DNA of 64,000 nucleotides from Salinisphaera sp. T31B1 (GCF_040361275.1 NZ_APNH01000001.1:434001-498000); one strand, 5' to 3'. Counted from the stretch's first letter, positions 9,262-18,670 are shown. Notes: a model not told the origin generated them from the sequence alone. Numbers and translations are program-made.

Positions 9262-9423
9262 GACGAATCCTTGTCCACGTTTGGGTGCCGCAGCCGAGCC
9301 GCGACGAGGCGATCAGTGTAACCGCCATTCAGCGGCAGCGGATTGCCAACCGCGATGGAAAACCGGGTCTGCGCGCATTATCATGCCAATGAACCGTTCT
9401 TTGTGAGGGTTTTATTGCGCGCC

Positions 9424-9909
9424 ATGGGAGATACACGAAACACCCTGACCCTGGACCGCTTCGATCGCCGGATTCTTGAGATCCTCCAGGCCGATGGACG
9501 GATCAGCAATCAGGCCCTGGCCGAGCGCGTGAATCTGTCACCGTCGCCCTGTCTGCGTCGCGTACGCGCATTGGAGAACGCCGGCCTCATCGTGGGCTAT
9601 CGCGCCATGGTCGATGCCCGCGCGCTCGGCTACGGGCTGACCGCGTTGCTGCTGATCTCCATGGACGCCCATACCCCCGAACGCTTTTCCCAGTTCGAAG
9701 CGCGCGTGGCCGAATTGCCGGAGGTTCGGGAATGCCTGCTGATTACCGGCCAGGAGGCCGATTATCAGCTGCGTATCGCGGTCGCGGATATGGATGATTA
9801 CCAACGCTTGCTGTTACAGCACATCACCCGTATCCCCGGGGTAAGCGGCGTGCATTCGAGCTTCGTGCTGCGCTCGGTGCTGGCTGATCGCGTCCTGCCG
9901 CCCCGCTGA
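9424..9909 (+). CDS. Lrp/AsnC family transcriptional regulator
   Basis: This 161-residue protein has an N-terminal winged helix (RFDRRILEILQADGR, NQALAERVNLS, PCLRRVRALENAGLI, about residues 9-52) and a C-terminal RAM ligand-binding domain (about 70-150). Such proteins form octamers or discs that bind DNA in response to amino acids, often leucine. ATG 9424 gives the canonical length. GAGGG at 9405-9409 is spaced better for a TTG at 9415, so the true start may be three codons earlier. It is divergent from leuA across 162 bp, which suggests but does not prove that it controls leuA. Confidence 0.88.
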   Translation: MGDTRNTLTLDRFDRRILEILQADGRISNQALAERVNLSPSPCLRRVRALENAGLIVGYRAMVDARALGYGLTALLLISMDAHTPERFSQFEARVAELPEVRECLLITGQEADYQLRIAVADMDDYQRLLLQHITRIPGVSGVHSSFVLRSVLADRVLPPR

Positions 9910-10036
9910 GCGCCTTCGCGGGGCCTGATCAAGCGCCTTGGCATGCACGCCGGTCGGACAGGGGATATATTCTATCCACGAGCCCTGCACGGGCGAAGTT
10001 CGCTGTCTCGATGTCTGTCTTTCCCGGAGCCCACCC

Positions 10037-10174
10037 ATGAACAAGATCGCAATCGCCACCCTGCTTGCCGTACTCGTCGGCGCAACCAGCCTGCTGTCCG
10101 CGTGCAACACCATGAAGGGTGCAGGCGAAGATATCGAACGCGCTGGCGAAGGCGTTCAGGACGCCGCTGGCTAA
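10037..10174 (+). CDS. Entericidin-family small lipoprotein
   Basis: This is a 45-residue lipoprotein: a signal peptide with lipobox LLSAC, so the cysteine at about residue 23 would be lipidated, then the entericidin-like tail NTMKGAGEDIERAGEGVQDAAG. EcnA/EcnB-type peptides are outer-membrane lipoproteins linked to envelope stress and programmed lysis in enteric bacteria. Here only one copy is present, without an antidote partner. The ATG at 10037 follows CGGAG. A GC-rich hairpin sits a few bases beyond the stop. Confidence 0.85.
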   Translation: MNKIAIATLLAVLVGATSLLSACNTMKGAGEDIERAGEGVQDAAG

Positions 10175-10180
10175 TACGCG

Positions 10181-10208
10181 GTCCGGCCGCTGACAACGGC
10201 GGCCGGAC
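10181..10208. terminator. Hairpin between convergent entericidin and lipoprotein genes
   Basis: A perfect 10-bp inverted repeat, GTCCGGCCGC (10181-10190) and GCGGCCGGAC (10199-10208), has an 8-base loop. It lies between two converging genes, where a terminator is expected. There is no T-tract on either strand, so intrinsic termination is uncertain. Confidence 0.45.
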
Positions 10209-10219
10209 ACCCCCGGCCT

Positions 10220-10849
10220 TCAACGCGTGAAGAACACGCCGTCCAGTAGCGCGTGCAGGCGGTTCATGGCCTGATCGGGCGTGAACGGTTGCCTGGGCCG
10301 ATCCTCGGCGGCATACACGTCGGCGTTCACGCCGGTCACGATCAGATCGATCGCCACGCATCGGCCGTCGTGAACGGCCCGATAGCGCTGCATACGGCTG
10401 TAATGGTTCATCGCCGCATCCGCGCTGTCGACGCGCGTGAACCGCACGCCGCCGATCCGCTGGGTTGTGACCCGCGTGCCGTCGGCAGACCGCTCGCAGG
10501 CATCCACGGCACGGGCATCGTCGCTCGCCCCCACGCGCATCACGCCGCGGGTGAGCTTGTTCGAACCGGGCAGGGTCAGCGCCAGCAGCGGCGAACCCGC
10601 GGTGTCGTCGTCGGCCGTGGAATTCCAGCGCGAGCCAAGAAAATAATCCGGTTGGAATGCATTGGCCGCGTGCACGCGATCCGGATACACGACGACGATG
10701 CCGTAGTCGTCGCTGACGAAGCGGGTATGGCCGGCCGCCACCGGGGTATCGAGATCGCCCGGTCGCGCACCCGCACAGGCGGCCAGCACACCGCTGAACA
10801 CGAGCGCGACCAGCCCGGCCCGGGCCCATAACGCAGTGACTCGGGTCAT
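10220..10849 (-). CDS. Uncharacterised lipoprotein
   Basis: This 209-residue protein has a signal peptide ending in the lipobox LAAC and a mature part of about 185 residues. I do not recognise the family. The body looks like a small soluble alpha/beta domain (RFVSDDYGIVVVYPDR, YFLGSRWNSTADD, a cysteine pair at ACERS and RCVAID, then DAMNRL-like C-terminal helix). ATG 10849 is preferred because AGGAG lies at 10856-10860. It is divergent from the DHA2 efflux gene across about 97 bp; a role in envelope stress is only a guess. Confidence 0.7.
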   Translation of the reverse strand: MTRVTALWARAGLVALVFSGVLAACAGARPGDLDTPVAAGHTRFVSDDYGIVVVYPDRVHAANAFQPDYFLGSRWNSTADDDTAGSPLLALTLPGSNKLTRGVMRVGASDDARAVDACERSADGTRVTTQRIGGVRFTRVDSADAAMNHYSRMQRYRAVHDGRCVAIDLIVTGVNADVYAAEDRPRQPFTPDQAMNRLHALLDGVFFTR

Positions 10850-10946
10850 GAACGACTCCTTTGGCATTCGCTGCATCTAACAATAAAACACGGGAATATT
10901 GTAGTATGCATTGATTCCGCCTCCCATTGTGCGCCCGCCTCGCCCC

Positions 10947-12506
10947 ATGACCCAGATCGAGGCCATGTTCGAACGCCACGGTCGCAAATACCGTGTGCTC
11001 GTCACACTGACGGTGTTGCTCGGCCTCGTCGCGCTGGGCATGTCGATCACCATCGTCAACGTGGCCACGCCTTATATCAAAGGGGCGTTCGGCATGAGCG
11101 CCGACCAGGTGCAGTGGCTGTCCACCGGATTTCTCGCGGCCACCACGGTATCGCTGCTGATCTCGCCATGGCTGATCTCGGCGTTCGGTCAGCGCGCGAC
11201 CTATGTCGGGCTGTTGAGCGTGTTCATCGTGGCCTCGCTCATCGGCGGCCTGTCCACCGGCATGGGCAGCCTCATCGTCGCGCGCGTGCTGCAGGGGGCG
11301 ATGACCGGCGTGGTGCGCCCGGTCGCCTTGGAAGCGCTGTTCGCGGTGTACCCGCCGCACAAGCGCGGCATGGCCACCGCCATGTACGGCATGAGCCTCG
11401 GGCTGCCACTGACCCTGGCCAGCGTGATCGGCGGCTGGCTGGTCGAGGCGTTCAACTGGCGCTATGTATTCTTCGTGGTCATCCCGATCTGTGTGGCCGC
11501 CATCGTGATGGGCTGGCTGTACCTGCCCACCCGTGAAGCGCGCGGCCCCCGCCCCTATCTGGACTGGATCGGTGCCACGCTGCTGTTCGTGGCAATCTTC
11601 ACCCTGCTGGCAGCCCTGGCCAACGGCCAGCGCTGGGGCTGGGGCGATATGGCCATCCTCCGGCTGGAGGCGATTTCACTGGTGGCCACCGTGGTGTTCA
11701 TCTGGTGGGAGCCGCGCCAGCCACGGCCGATCCTCGATCTGCGTATTTTCGCTAATCGCGGGTTTCTGGTCGGCTCCGTCGTCATGCTCATGTTCGGCGG
11801 CGCGTTCTACGGCGTGATGTACCTGCTGCCCCAGTTCATGGACGCGGTGCTGCACTACAGCCCGATCACATCGGGCATGCTGTTCACCCCTTCCACGTTG
11901 GTGCTGGCCGTCCTCGTGCCGCTGGTCGGACAGCTCAGTGACCGACTCAAGCCCCACTGGCTGACCTTGCCGGGTCTGGCGTTCGCTGCCTGGGCGGTTT
12001 GGCGCATGGCCGGATCCGACTGGAATACCTCGTTTGCCAGTCTTGCCACCAGCATCGCGCTGCTGAGCGTGGCCATGGCGGCGGTACCGCCGCCGACGCT
12101 CTCGCGTGCGATCAGCGCGCTGCCGTCGCACCTGATCGGCTATGGATCGGGCGCGATCAACTTCGCGCTGCAGCTGGGCGGCGCCTTCGGCACGGTGATC
12201 CTGGTCGCCCTGCTGGACCGCTACACCCTGTATCACAGCGATCACCTGACCGCCCAGCTCGACCCGGGCAACGACATGGCGCGCCGGGCGCTGGAACAGG
12301 TCGGTGCCACGGTCGCGCGTACCGGCACCAGCGATGTCTACAGAGACGCCGCGGCCCGCCACGTTCTGGCCGGCTTCGACCAGATCTGGGCGGTGATCTA
12401 TGCCTATCAGGACGGCTTTGTACTGGTTGCACTCGCCCTGCTCAGCGTCGCCCTGCCGTCGTACCTGCTCAGCCGCTGGGCGGAGACCGACGCCGCGGCG
12501 AGCTGA
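10947..12506 (+). CDS. DHA2-family (EmrB/QacA-like) MFS efflux transporter
   Basis: This 519-residue inner-membrane protein has about 14 hydrophobic segments. The motif-A-like loop after TM2, the promiscuous-efflux segment (QGAMTGVVRPVALEAL) and the GYGSGAINFALQLGGAFG segment are typical of the 14-TM drug:H+ antiporter family. Between TM13 and TM14 there is a soluble loop of about 60 residues. ATG 10947 fits the start of the cytoplasmic N-terminal helix. It is followed 24 bp later by an HlyD-type adaptor, so the pair probably works like EmrAB with an unlinked outer-membrane channel. The substrate is unknown. Confidence 0.92.
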   Translation: MTQIEAMFERHGRKYRVLVTLTVLLGLVALGMSITIVNVATPYIKGAFGMSADQVQWLSTGFLAATTVSLLISPWLISAFGQRATYVGLLSVFIVASLIGGLSTGMGSLIVARVLQGAMTGVVRPVALEALFAVYPPHKRGMATAMYGMSLGLPLTLASVIGGWLVEAFNWRYVFFVVIPICVAAIVMGWLYLPTREARGPRPYLDWIGATLLFVAIFTLLAALANGQRWGWGDMAILRLEAISLVATVVFIWWEPRQPRPILDLRIFANRGFLVGSVVMLMFGGAFYGVMYLLPQFMDAVLHYSPITSGMLFTPSTLVLAVLVPLVGQLSDRLKPHWLTLPGLAFAAWAVWRMAGSDWNTSFASLATSIALLSVAMAAVPPPTLSRAISALPSHLIGYGSGAINFALQLGGAFGTVILVALLDRYTLYHSDHLTAQLDPGNDMARRALEQVGATVARTGTSDVYRDAAARHVLAGFDQIWAVIYAYQDGFVLVALALLSVALPSYLLSRWAETDAAAS

Positions 12507-12530
12507 CCTCGCCATGGATATGACCCCCAC

Positions 12531-13829
12531 ATGAGCCAGACCCGTACACCCGAGACCGACCGCCACACGGTCGATGCCGACAGCAATGTGCCCCGGCCCA
12601 GACGTCGACTGCTCAAACTGATCGCCGCGGTAGTGGCCGCGGGGGCCGTAGTCGCATGGCTGGCGTTCTGGCTTTACCACCGCATGACCCATGTCGCCGA
12701 AAACGACGCGCGCGTGGCGACCCACGAGATCACCGTCAGCAGCCGGCTCGACGGCCGGGTCACCGATTTCGACCTGATCCAGGGCGACCGGTTGGCTATC
12801 GACGATCGCATCGCGCAGCTCTACAGCCGTCCGGACGAGCTGCGGCGCCAGCAGCTCGCCGCGCGCGTGGATCGTATGCAGGCCCAGCTGGATGCGCAGT
12901 CGACACGAATCGATATTGCCCGGCGCCAGATCCAAGGCGGTACAGAACAGACCCGCGACCATCTGAAGGCCGATATCGCCGCCATGCACGCCGCCCGGGC
13001 CGACATGGAAAAGGCCGACCACAACGCCGAGCGTTCGCAGTCGCTGTATCGGCAGAACGGCGTGTCCGAGGAAGAGCGCGATATCGACCGCTATACCTAC
13101 GCCTCGGCACGGGCCGAATACGAACGGGCCCGGCGGCAGGTGGCGCTCGACCGCATCTCGCTGGCCAACGCCAAGACCGGCATGCTGACGACCCCGTCGA
13201 CCACCGTGGCCAACCCCGACGTACTCACCAACGAGCGCGCGGTGATGCAGCGCCAGCTCGCCGAGGCCCGGGCAGCGCTGGCCCATCAGAGCAACCGGAT
13301 CGCCGATCTGGCGGTGACCGCCCCGCTGGCCGGCGTGGTCGACCAGACGTTCATCGAGCAGGGCGAGTATGTCGCGGCCGGCCAGCCGATCGTGATGATG
13401 CATGACCCGGACGATGTGTGGATCGAGGCCAGGATGAAAGAGACCAAGATCGCCGATCTGGCCATCGGCCAGCCGGTCGCGATCCACGTGGATGCTCGCC
13501 CGGATACGACCTACCGCGGGCATGTGCAGGTGATCGGCCATGCCGCGACCAATCAGTTCGCCCTGCTGCCGGACCCGAATCCGTCCGGCAATTTCACCAA
13601 GATCACCCAGCGTATTCCCGTGCGCATCGCGATCGACGACGGACCGCGCGGGCTGCTCGCACCAGGCATGATGGTGGAGGTCAGCGTGGACCTGACCGCG
13701 GATGACGCGACCATCGCCGATAACCGCCAGCGCCATGCCGAGCCTGAGCCGGCGGCTGAATCCGCCACGGTCCAGCGCGGCCATCGCCTCGGACGGCAAA
13801 ACGCCGACGGCGCGGCCCAGCCGAACTAG
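12531..13829 (+). CDS. HlyD/EmrA-like membrane fusion protein
   Basis: This 432-residue periplasmic adaptor is anchored by one N-terminal membrane helix (about 27-49). A first lipoyl half-domain (AENDARVATHEITVSSRLDG) leads into a long helical hairpin (about 100-255), then the second lipoyl half (VTAPLAGVVDQTFIEQGEYV) and a beta-barrel ending ARTRH-like in GLLAPGMMVEVSVDL. The last 45 residues are polar and unstructured. It belongs with the upstream DHA2 transporter. Confidence 0.92.
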   Translation: MSQTRTPETDRHTVDADSNVPRPRRRLLKLIAAVVAAGAVVAWLAFWLYHRMTHVAENDARVATHEITVSSRLDGRVTDFDLIQGDRLAIDDRIAQLYSRPDELRRQQLAARVDRMQAQLDAQSTRIDIARRQIQGGTEQTRDHLKADIAAMHAARADMEKADHNAERSQSLYRQNGVSEEERDIDRYTYASARAEYERARRQVALDRISLANAKTGMLTTPSTTVANPDVLTNERAVMQRQLAEARAALAHQSNRIADLAVTAPLAGVVDQTFIEQGEYVAAGQPIVMMHDPDDVWIEARMKETKIADLAIGQPVAIHVDARPDTTYRGHVQVIGHAATNQFALLPDPNPSGNFTKITQRIPVRIAIDDGPRGLLAPGMMVEVSVDLTADDATIADNRQRHAEPEPAAESATVQRGHRLGRQNADGAAQPN

Positions 13830-13895
13830 CCGGACGGCACCGACGACACGGTCGTGCTGCTACCATGCCGGCACCGGACGGCGAGCCTTTAGAAC

Positions 13896-14189
13896 ATGGA
13901 AACGAACGACTTCTTTCACTCGATCGGCGAAATGCTGGGCGCTGCGATCCGTCTGGTCGTTCAGGGGCTGCAGTGGATCTTCGGCAATCTCTACGGCGCT
14001 ATCGACAGCTTCATCCATGGACTGACCGGCGCGCTGGGTATCGATTCATCCTGGTTTGGCATATTGCTACTGGTCATCGGCCTGGCGATGCTCTATGCCG
14101 GCTTGCGTGCGCTGCTGCGGCGCGCCTTCGTGGGCGGCGTGCTCTGGATCGTGATCGGGTTGATCCTGTTGAGCTGGCTGATTCACTGA
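13896..14189 (+). CDS. Small membrane protein of unknown function
   Basis: This 97-residue protein has an amphipathic N-terminal half (EMLGAAIRLVVQGLQWIFGNLY) and two clear membrane helices (about 52-70 and 75-95) separated by an Arg-rich turn (RALLRRAF). No family is recognised. It follows the efflux pair by 66 bp and could be cotranscribed. Its end is 2 bp from the converging diguanylate cyclase. Confidence 0.65.
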   Translation: METNDFFHSIGEMLGAAIRLVVQGLQWIFGNLYGAIDSFIHGLTGALGIDSSWFGILLLVIGLAMLYAGLRALLRRAFVGGVLWIVIGLILLSWLIH

Positions 14190-14191
14190 GC

Positions 14192-15466
14192 TCAAGCGTA
14201 ATGGCGTAGCGGCCGCTGCCGCTCTGTCGAGACCACGCCATAACGAGCCTCGATTACCCGATTGCGGCCAGCGTTCTTGCCTTCATAGAGCAACTCGTCG
14301 GCGCGGCGAAGCACCTGATTCAACTCGACGCGGTCGTCGGCGGCGTGCAGATGGCAGAGTCCGACCGTTGCCGTGACCCAGGGCGCAATCTGCGACGCCT
14401 CATGAGCGATACGAGCGCGCTCGATCGCCTGGCGCACTTTTTCGGCCAGCGCTGCTGCCTCGGCGATGTCGGCGTCCCACCACAACAGCACGAACTCCTC
14501 GCCGCCGAAACGGCCGCAGACATCGAGCGGGCGTCGCACGGTCGCGCCGAGCTCGCCGGCGATACGCCGCAACGCGGTATCCCCGGCCTGATGGCCATAG
14601 TGATCGTTGTAGGCGCCGAACGCATCGATATCCACCATCGCCAGTGCATAGCCGCGTCGTTCGCGACGCGCCATCTCGTGGGCACGATCGAGCGCCTCCT
14701 CCAGTGCGTGACGGTTGAGCAGGCCGGTCAGACTGTCCTGGCGCGACAGATAACGCAGCAGGGTGCCGTTGAGCCAGGTCCAACGAATGAAATATTCGGT
14801 CGAGTAACCGCCCATCACGCCGATCGCCAACAACAGCGAGGCAGAAAACAGGTGATAGTAGTCGTTCGGCGGGGGCCGGATCACCGCCAGTTCCACGACG
14901 AAGGCAACCACCGCGCCGATCAACGCCGCCGGCAGCATGAGCCGAAAACGCACCCGCGCCATCGAGAACATGGCCACCACCGTCACGCCATACATTTCCG
15001 CGGGCACGTCGAACCCATAGGGCGCGGCCACGATACGTTGTCCGAGCATGCCGATGTTCATGCCCGCGAACAGCACCAGCATCGTTGGCTCGATGGCCGC
15101 GGATTCGGCACGGAACCAGCAGAACAGGCCGCAGGCGACGATGGCGGGCATCATCACGCCGACCTGCAATAACCGTGTCGGACCGAGCAGGACGTCGGGC
15201 AGCTGCATGACGGACCGATCGACCGACAAGACGACGAGCATGCCGACGAACGACAGCGCGATCAGACTGGCACGACTGATCCGCCCCGAGTAACGCAGAT
15301 AGCGTCGAAAATCCCGCTCCAGGCCGGGCTCGAAGCGCAGCGTGGCGAAACCGCGTGCGATCTGGCCGCGTAGACGCTCCACGGGGGGCGGCTGTGCGAT
15401 TGCATCGGCATCCGCGATGTTGGGCGAAGGCCGGAGCGTGTAGAGATCGCTCGTCGAGGATTTCAT
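14192..15466 (-). CDS. Membrane-bound diguanylate cyclase (GGDEF)
   Basis: The 424-residue protein has a cytoplasmic N-terminus, about six membrane helices (about 65-225) and a C-terminal GGDEF domain (about 242-410). The active-site loop is GGEEF (321-325), a functional variant, and an inhibitory RxxD site (RPLD, 312-315) sits exactly five residues before it. DSLTGLLNRHAL and DIDAFGAYNDHYGH complete the nucleotide and metal site. It should make cyclic di-GMP under product feedback. The membrane part resembles a MASE-like sensor, but its signal is unknown. Confidence 0.93.
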   Translation of the reverse strand: MKSSTSDLYTLRPSPNIADADAIAQPPPVERLRGQIARGFATLRFEPGLERDFRRYLRYSGRISRASLIALSFVGMLVVLSVDRSVMQLPDVLLGPTRLLQVGVMMPAIVACGLFCWFRAESAAIEPTMLVLFAGMNIGMLGQRIVAAPYGFDVPAEMYGVTVVAMFSMARVRFRLMLPAALIGAVVAFVVELAVIRPPPNDYYHLFSASLLLAIGVMGGYSTEYFIRWTWLNGTLLRYLSRQDSLTGLLNRHALEEALDRAHEMARRERRGYALAMVDIDAFGAYNDHYGHQAGDTALRRIAGELGATVRRPLDVCGRFGGEEFVLLWWDADIAEAAALAEKVRQAIERARIAHEASQIAPWVTATVGLCHLHAADDRVELNQVLRRADELLYEGKNAGRNRVIEARYGVVSTERQRPLRHYA

Positions 15467-15691
15467 CGACAGCGAGCCAACTCAGTCGTCATTCAATTTC
15501 GCACGCGTGCTTGAGGGTGCAACTTATCGTGCGCAATTGAGCATGTCATGTCTGTGCCACTTTGGCCGGGTAATGCCAACATCCGACGATGGTCCATCGA
15601 CCGCTGCAAGGAATGCCTATGTTAGCGGCTGCAGGTTCGGTAACTTGATAGTCACCCCGATTACACTTGTGAGCCAGGGAGCGACAAGCCC

Positions 15692-16450
15692 ATGAGCGCA
15701 GACAATATTCTCATCCAGGGCGGTGCGCGCGGGCTGGGTCTGGCCCTGGTCGAGCGTCTATTGTCCGATCGGCCCGAGGCCTGCCTGTTCGCAAGCGCAC
15801 GCGCGCCGGAGCAGTCCGAAGGCCTGCAGCGGATGCACAAGCGCCATGGCGACCGGCTGCAGACGCTGACGCTGGATATCGCCGATGCGAACAGCATCAG
15901 AGCCGCACGCGAGACCGTCGGCCGCGCCTGCGATCGTCTGGATCTGATGATCACTTGTGCCGGGCTGCTCCACGACGCCGAGCGCGACCTGTGGCCGGAA
16001 AAACGCCTTGCCGATATCGAGGCCGATCATCTGGCGCGCAGTTTTGCCGTCAATGCGACCGGGCCGATCCTCATGATTCGCCATTTTCATGATCTGCTGA
16101 TCCACGGCGAGCGCGCCGTGATCGCCACCCTGTCCGCACGGGTGGGCTCGATCTCGGACAATGGCCTGGGCGGTTGGTATGCCTATCGCGCCTCCAAGGC
16201 CGCCCAGAACCAGCTGACCCGGACTGCCGCGATCGAGCTGCGCCGCCGCTCGGCGGAGCTGATCTGTGTCGGGTTGCACCCGGGCACGGTGGATACCGCC
16301 TTGTCGGAGCCGTTCCAGCAACGCGTGCCCGAAGCCCAGCTGCAGCGCCCGGATCAGGCCGCGACGCATCTGCTGAAGGTGATCGCCAACCTCACGCCCG
16401 ACGACAGCGGCCGATTGTTCGATTGGGCCGGCCAGCCGATCAATCCCTGA
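15692..16450 (+). CDS. Short-chain dehydrogenase/reductase
   Basis: This 252-residue Rossmann-fold oxidoreductase has an N-terminal glycine-rich nucleotide site (ILIQGGARGLGLAL), the strand-end LDIAD, an NATGP (NAG-like) segment, the catalytic Ser in ATLSARVGS and the YRASK (Tyr-x-x-x-Lys) pair. The first motif is QGGARGLG rather than TGxxxGIG. The C-terminal PFQQRVPEAQLQRPDQAATHLL is shared with C-factor-like SDRs. The substrate is unknown. The gene stands alone with a 225-bp upstream region. Confidence 0.85.
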   Translation: MSADNILIQGGARGLGLALVERLLSDRPEACLFASARAPEQSEGLQRMHKRHGDRLQTLTLDIADANSIRAARETVGRACDRLDLMITCAGLLHDAERDLWPEKRLADIEADHLARSFAVNATGPILMIRHFHDLLIHGERAVIATLSARVGSISDNGLGGWYAYRASKAAQNQLTRTAAIELRRRSAELICVGLHPGTVDTALSEPFQQRVPEAQLQRPDQAATHLLKVIANLTPDDSGRLFDWAGQPINP

Positions 16451-16504
16451 CCGCGAGCCGGCCCGGGCTTGCCATCATGACTGTTCATACATACAGTTTA
16501 TCGA

Positions 16505-17599
16505 ATGCATCGCCCCACGCATCACAAGTCCCGCGGCGCGCTCACCAACCCGGCATCGCGCTTTGCGGCAGGCCATACCGTCGATTTCGACGACGGCTGG
16601 CAGACGCTGGCTGAAGACAGCCAGACTCCGCCGCGCCCGCCGACGCGGCTGCACGCCGACCCGGCCCGCCGCGTGATCAGCCGCAACAACTCGCCGGACG
16701 TGCCCTTCAACGCCTCGATCAACCCGTACAAGGGCTGCAGCCACGGCTGTATCTATTGTTTCGCCCGGCCGACACACGAGTATCTCGACCACTCGCCCGG
16801 GCTGGATTTCGAAACCGAGATCTACTACAAGCCGGATGCCGCCGAACGCCTCGCCGCCGAACTGAGCGCTCCTGGCTATCGCTGCGAAACGATCACGCTG
16901 GGCGCCAACACCGACCCCTATCAGCCCGACGAGGCAAACCTGGCCATCACGCGATCGCTGCTCGCCGTGGCCGATCGCTTCAATCAGCCGATATCCATCA
17001 TCACCAAGGGCGCACTGATCACGCGCGACCTGGATCTTCTGACCTCGCTGGCTCAACGGCGTCTGGTCAGTGTTTTCGTCAGCCTCACCAGCCTCGATGC
17101 CACCATCAAGCGAAGCCTGGAACCGCGTGCGGCCGGGCCTGCCCAGCGCCTGCGCTGCGTGAGTGCATTACGGCACGCCGGGGTGCCCACCGGCGTGCTG
17201 ATCGCGCCGGTGATTCCCATGATCACCGATCACGAGCTCGAGACCCTGATCGATCGGGCCGCACAGGCCGGGGCCCACAGCGCCGGTTACGTCATGCTGC
17301 GCCTGCCTCACGGCGTCAAGGACCTATTTCGTGAATGGCTGGCGCAGCACTACCCCGAGCGTGCCGATCACGTGATGAGTCTGGTCAACCAACTGCACGG
17401 CGGGCGCGATTACGATGCCACCTGGGGGCAGCGCATGACCGGGACCGGCGTGTATGCGGATCTGTTCGCCCAGCGTTTCCGTCTGGCCTGTCGCCGTGCC
17501 GGGCTCATTCCGGGCCGGCGCGGCCGCATCTCGCTCGATACCACGGCGTTCGCGGTGCCGCCGGCCGCCGGCGACCAGCACCGTTTCGACTTCGGCTAG
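16505..17599 (+). CDS. PA0069-family radical SAM protein
   Basis: This 364-residue radical SAM enzyme has the iron-sulfur cluster motif CSHGCIYC (Cys78, 82, 85) embedded in INPYKGCSHGCIYCFARPTH, the hallmark of the PA0069/SplB-like group. GANTDPYQP and a VSVFVSLTSLD strand line the SAM site. The family is conserved but its reaction is not established; resemblance to spore photoproduct lyase does not prove DNA repair. It is monocistronic, 54 bp after the SDR gene. Confidence 0.9.
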   Translation: MHRPTHHKSRGALTNPASRFAAGHTVDFDDGWQTLAEDSQTPPRPPTRLHADPARRVISRNNSPDVPFNASINPYKGCSHGCIYCFARPTHEYLDHSPGLDFETEIYYKPDAAERLAAELSAPGYRCETITLGANTDPYQPDEANLAITRSLLAVADRFNQPISIITKGALITRDLDLLTSLAQRRLVSVFVSLTSLDATIKRSLEPRAAGPAQRLRCVSALRHAGVPTGVLIAPVIPMITDHELETLIDRAAQAGAHSAGYVMLRLPHGVKDLFREWLAQHYPERADHVMSLVNQLHGGRDYDATWGQRMTGTGVYADLFAQRFRLACRRAGLIPGRRGRISLDTTAFAVPPAAGDQHRFDFG

Positions 17600-17716
17600 C
17601 GCGGGGCCGTGTCTCCTGCGCGCCCGCTGCGACAAGCTACGACAAGCCTCCGGGCGAGGCGCAACCGTGCCCGGTTCGGAGGGCCGCGGCAGCTGGAACG
17701 GCGGTATGCCGCTGGC

Positions 17717-18670
17717 TCAGCGCGGCGCCGGTGACTCGCTGGATTCGACCAATTCGGTGATCAGGGTCACGAAATAGGGCAGCAGCCTGGGGGGCAGATC
17801 GTGGCCCATGCCTTCGATCTCTTCATAACGGGCATCCGGCATGACCTTGGCCGTGTGCCGGCCGTGCTTGACCGGCAGCAGCGGATCCGCCTTGCCGTGG
17901 ATGATCAGCGTCGGGCACTCGATTGCCCCCAACAGGTCCACCCGCGACGGGGCGGCCATCACGGCGAGCATCTGTCGACGGGTACCCGGCGGATAATAGC
18001 TGCGCTTGACGTTGCGACGGATCTCGCTGGTCCAGTCGTCGAGGCTGCGCCCGTAGTCGGGGCTGCCGATCATGCGCATGGTGCGCGCCATATGGCGGGC
18101 CACCGTGTCCGGATCGTTGCGCTTGGGCGCCTTCGCCAGCCGGTTGAGCACCTTGAAACGGGCGCGCGGCAGACGGCGCGCACCCGAGCTCGACATGATC
18201 GAGGTCAGGCTCAACACGCGCTGCGGATACAGCGAAGCAACCAGCTGGGCAATCATGCCGCCCATCGAGGCGCCCACCATATGGGCGCGATGGATGCCGA
18301 GCGCGCTCATCAAACCCACGGTGTCGGTGGCCATGTCCTCGAGCGTGTAAGGGGCATCGATCGGCCGGTTCAGCCAGGCCTTGAGGAACGCCTTGCGCGG
18401 GCTGTCGTGCCGCGTGGCCGTACGGATCTTGGTCGACAGCCCGATATCCCGGTTGTCGAAACGGATCACCCGGAGCCCGTTGTCCGCCAGCGCACGGCAG
18501 AACGCATCCGGCCAGCCGGTCAACTGGGTGCCCAGACCCATGATCAACACCAGGGCCGGGTCGTGATCGTGGCCGAACTGCTCGTACGCCAGCGTCAGCC
18601 CGTTGGTTTCGACGCTGCCCTGGATGTCCGCGCCGTCCAGATCCGGCGCCAGCAAATCGGCCATAGCCAT
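17717..18670 (-). CDS. Alpha/beta-fold hydrolase
   Basis: This protein of about 317 residues has the nucleophile elbow GASMGG, an early LVLIMGLGTQLTGWP oxyanion region, and the acid and histidine in HGKADPLLP and GMGHDLPP. An ester, lactone or thioester substrate is likely but cannot be specified. ATG 18670 follows AAGGA on the minus strand; another ATG two codons later is possible. It is divergent from the DUF1992 gene. Confidence 0.87.
   Translation of the reverse strand: MAMADLLAPDLDGADIQGSVETNGLTLAYEQFGHDHDPALVLIMGLGTQLTGWPDAFCRALADNGLRVIRFDNRDIGLSTKIRTATRHDSPRKAFLKAWLNRPIDAPYTLEDMATDTVGLMSALGIHRAHMVGASMGGMIAQLVASLYPQRVLSLTSIMSSSGARRLPRARFKVLNRLAKAPKRNDPDTVARHMARTMRMIGSPDYGRSLDDWTSEIRRNVKRSYYPPGTRRQMLAVMAAPSRVDLLGAIECPTLIIHGKADPLLPVKHGRHTAKVMPDARYEEIEGMGHDLPPRLLPYFVTLITELVESSESPAPR

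Noticed and set aside
10037-10174. Entericidin as half of a toxin-antidote pair
   Set aside because: Only one entericidin-like gene is present, so a two-gene module is not supported here.
9972-11360. Minus-strand open frame spanning the lipoprotein and MFS start
   Set aside because: It crosses two well-supported genes and an intergenic hairpin and has a shadow-like Arg-rich composition.
11676-13799. Open frame of over 700 codons on the minus strand across the efflux genes
   Set aside because: It mirrors the HlyD and MFS coding frames, is rich in His, Gly and Arg, and has no domain; such long shadows are common at this GC content.
17600-17716. Near-repeat of GCGACAAGCTACGACAAGCC as a repeat element
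   Set aside because: It is a single short tandem similarity in a convergent gap with no further copies seen in the window.
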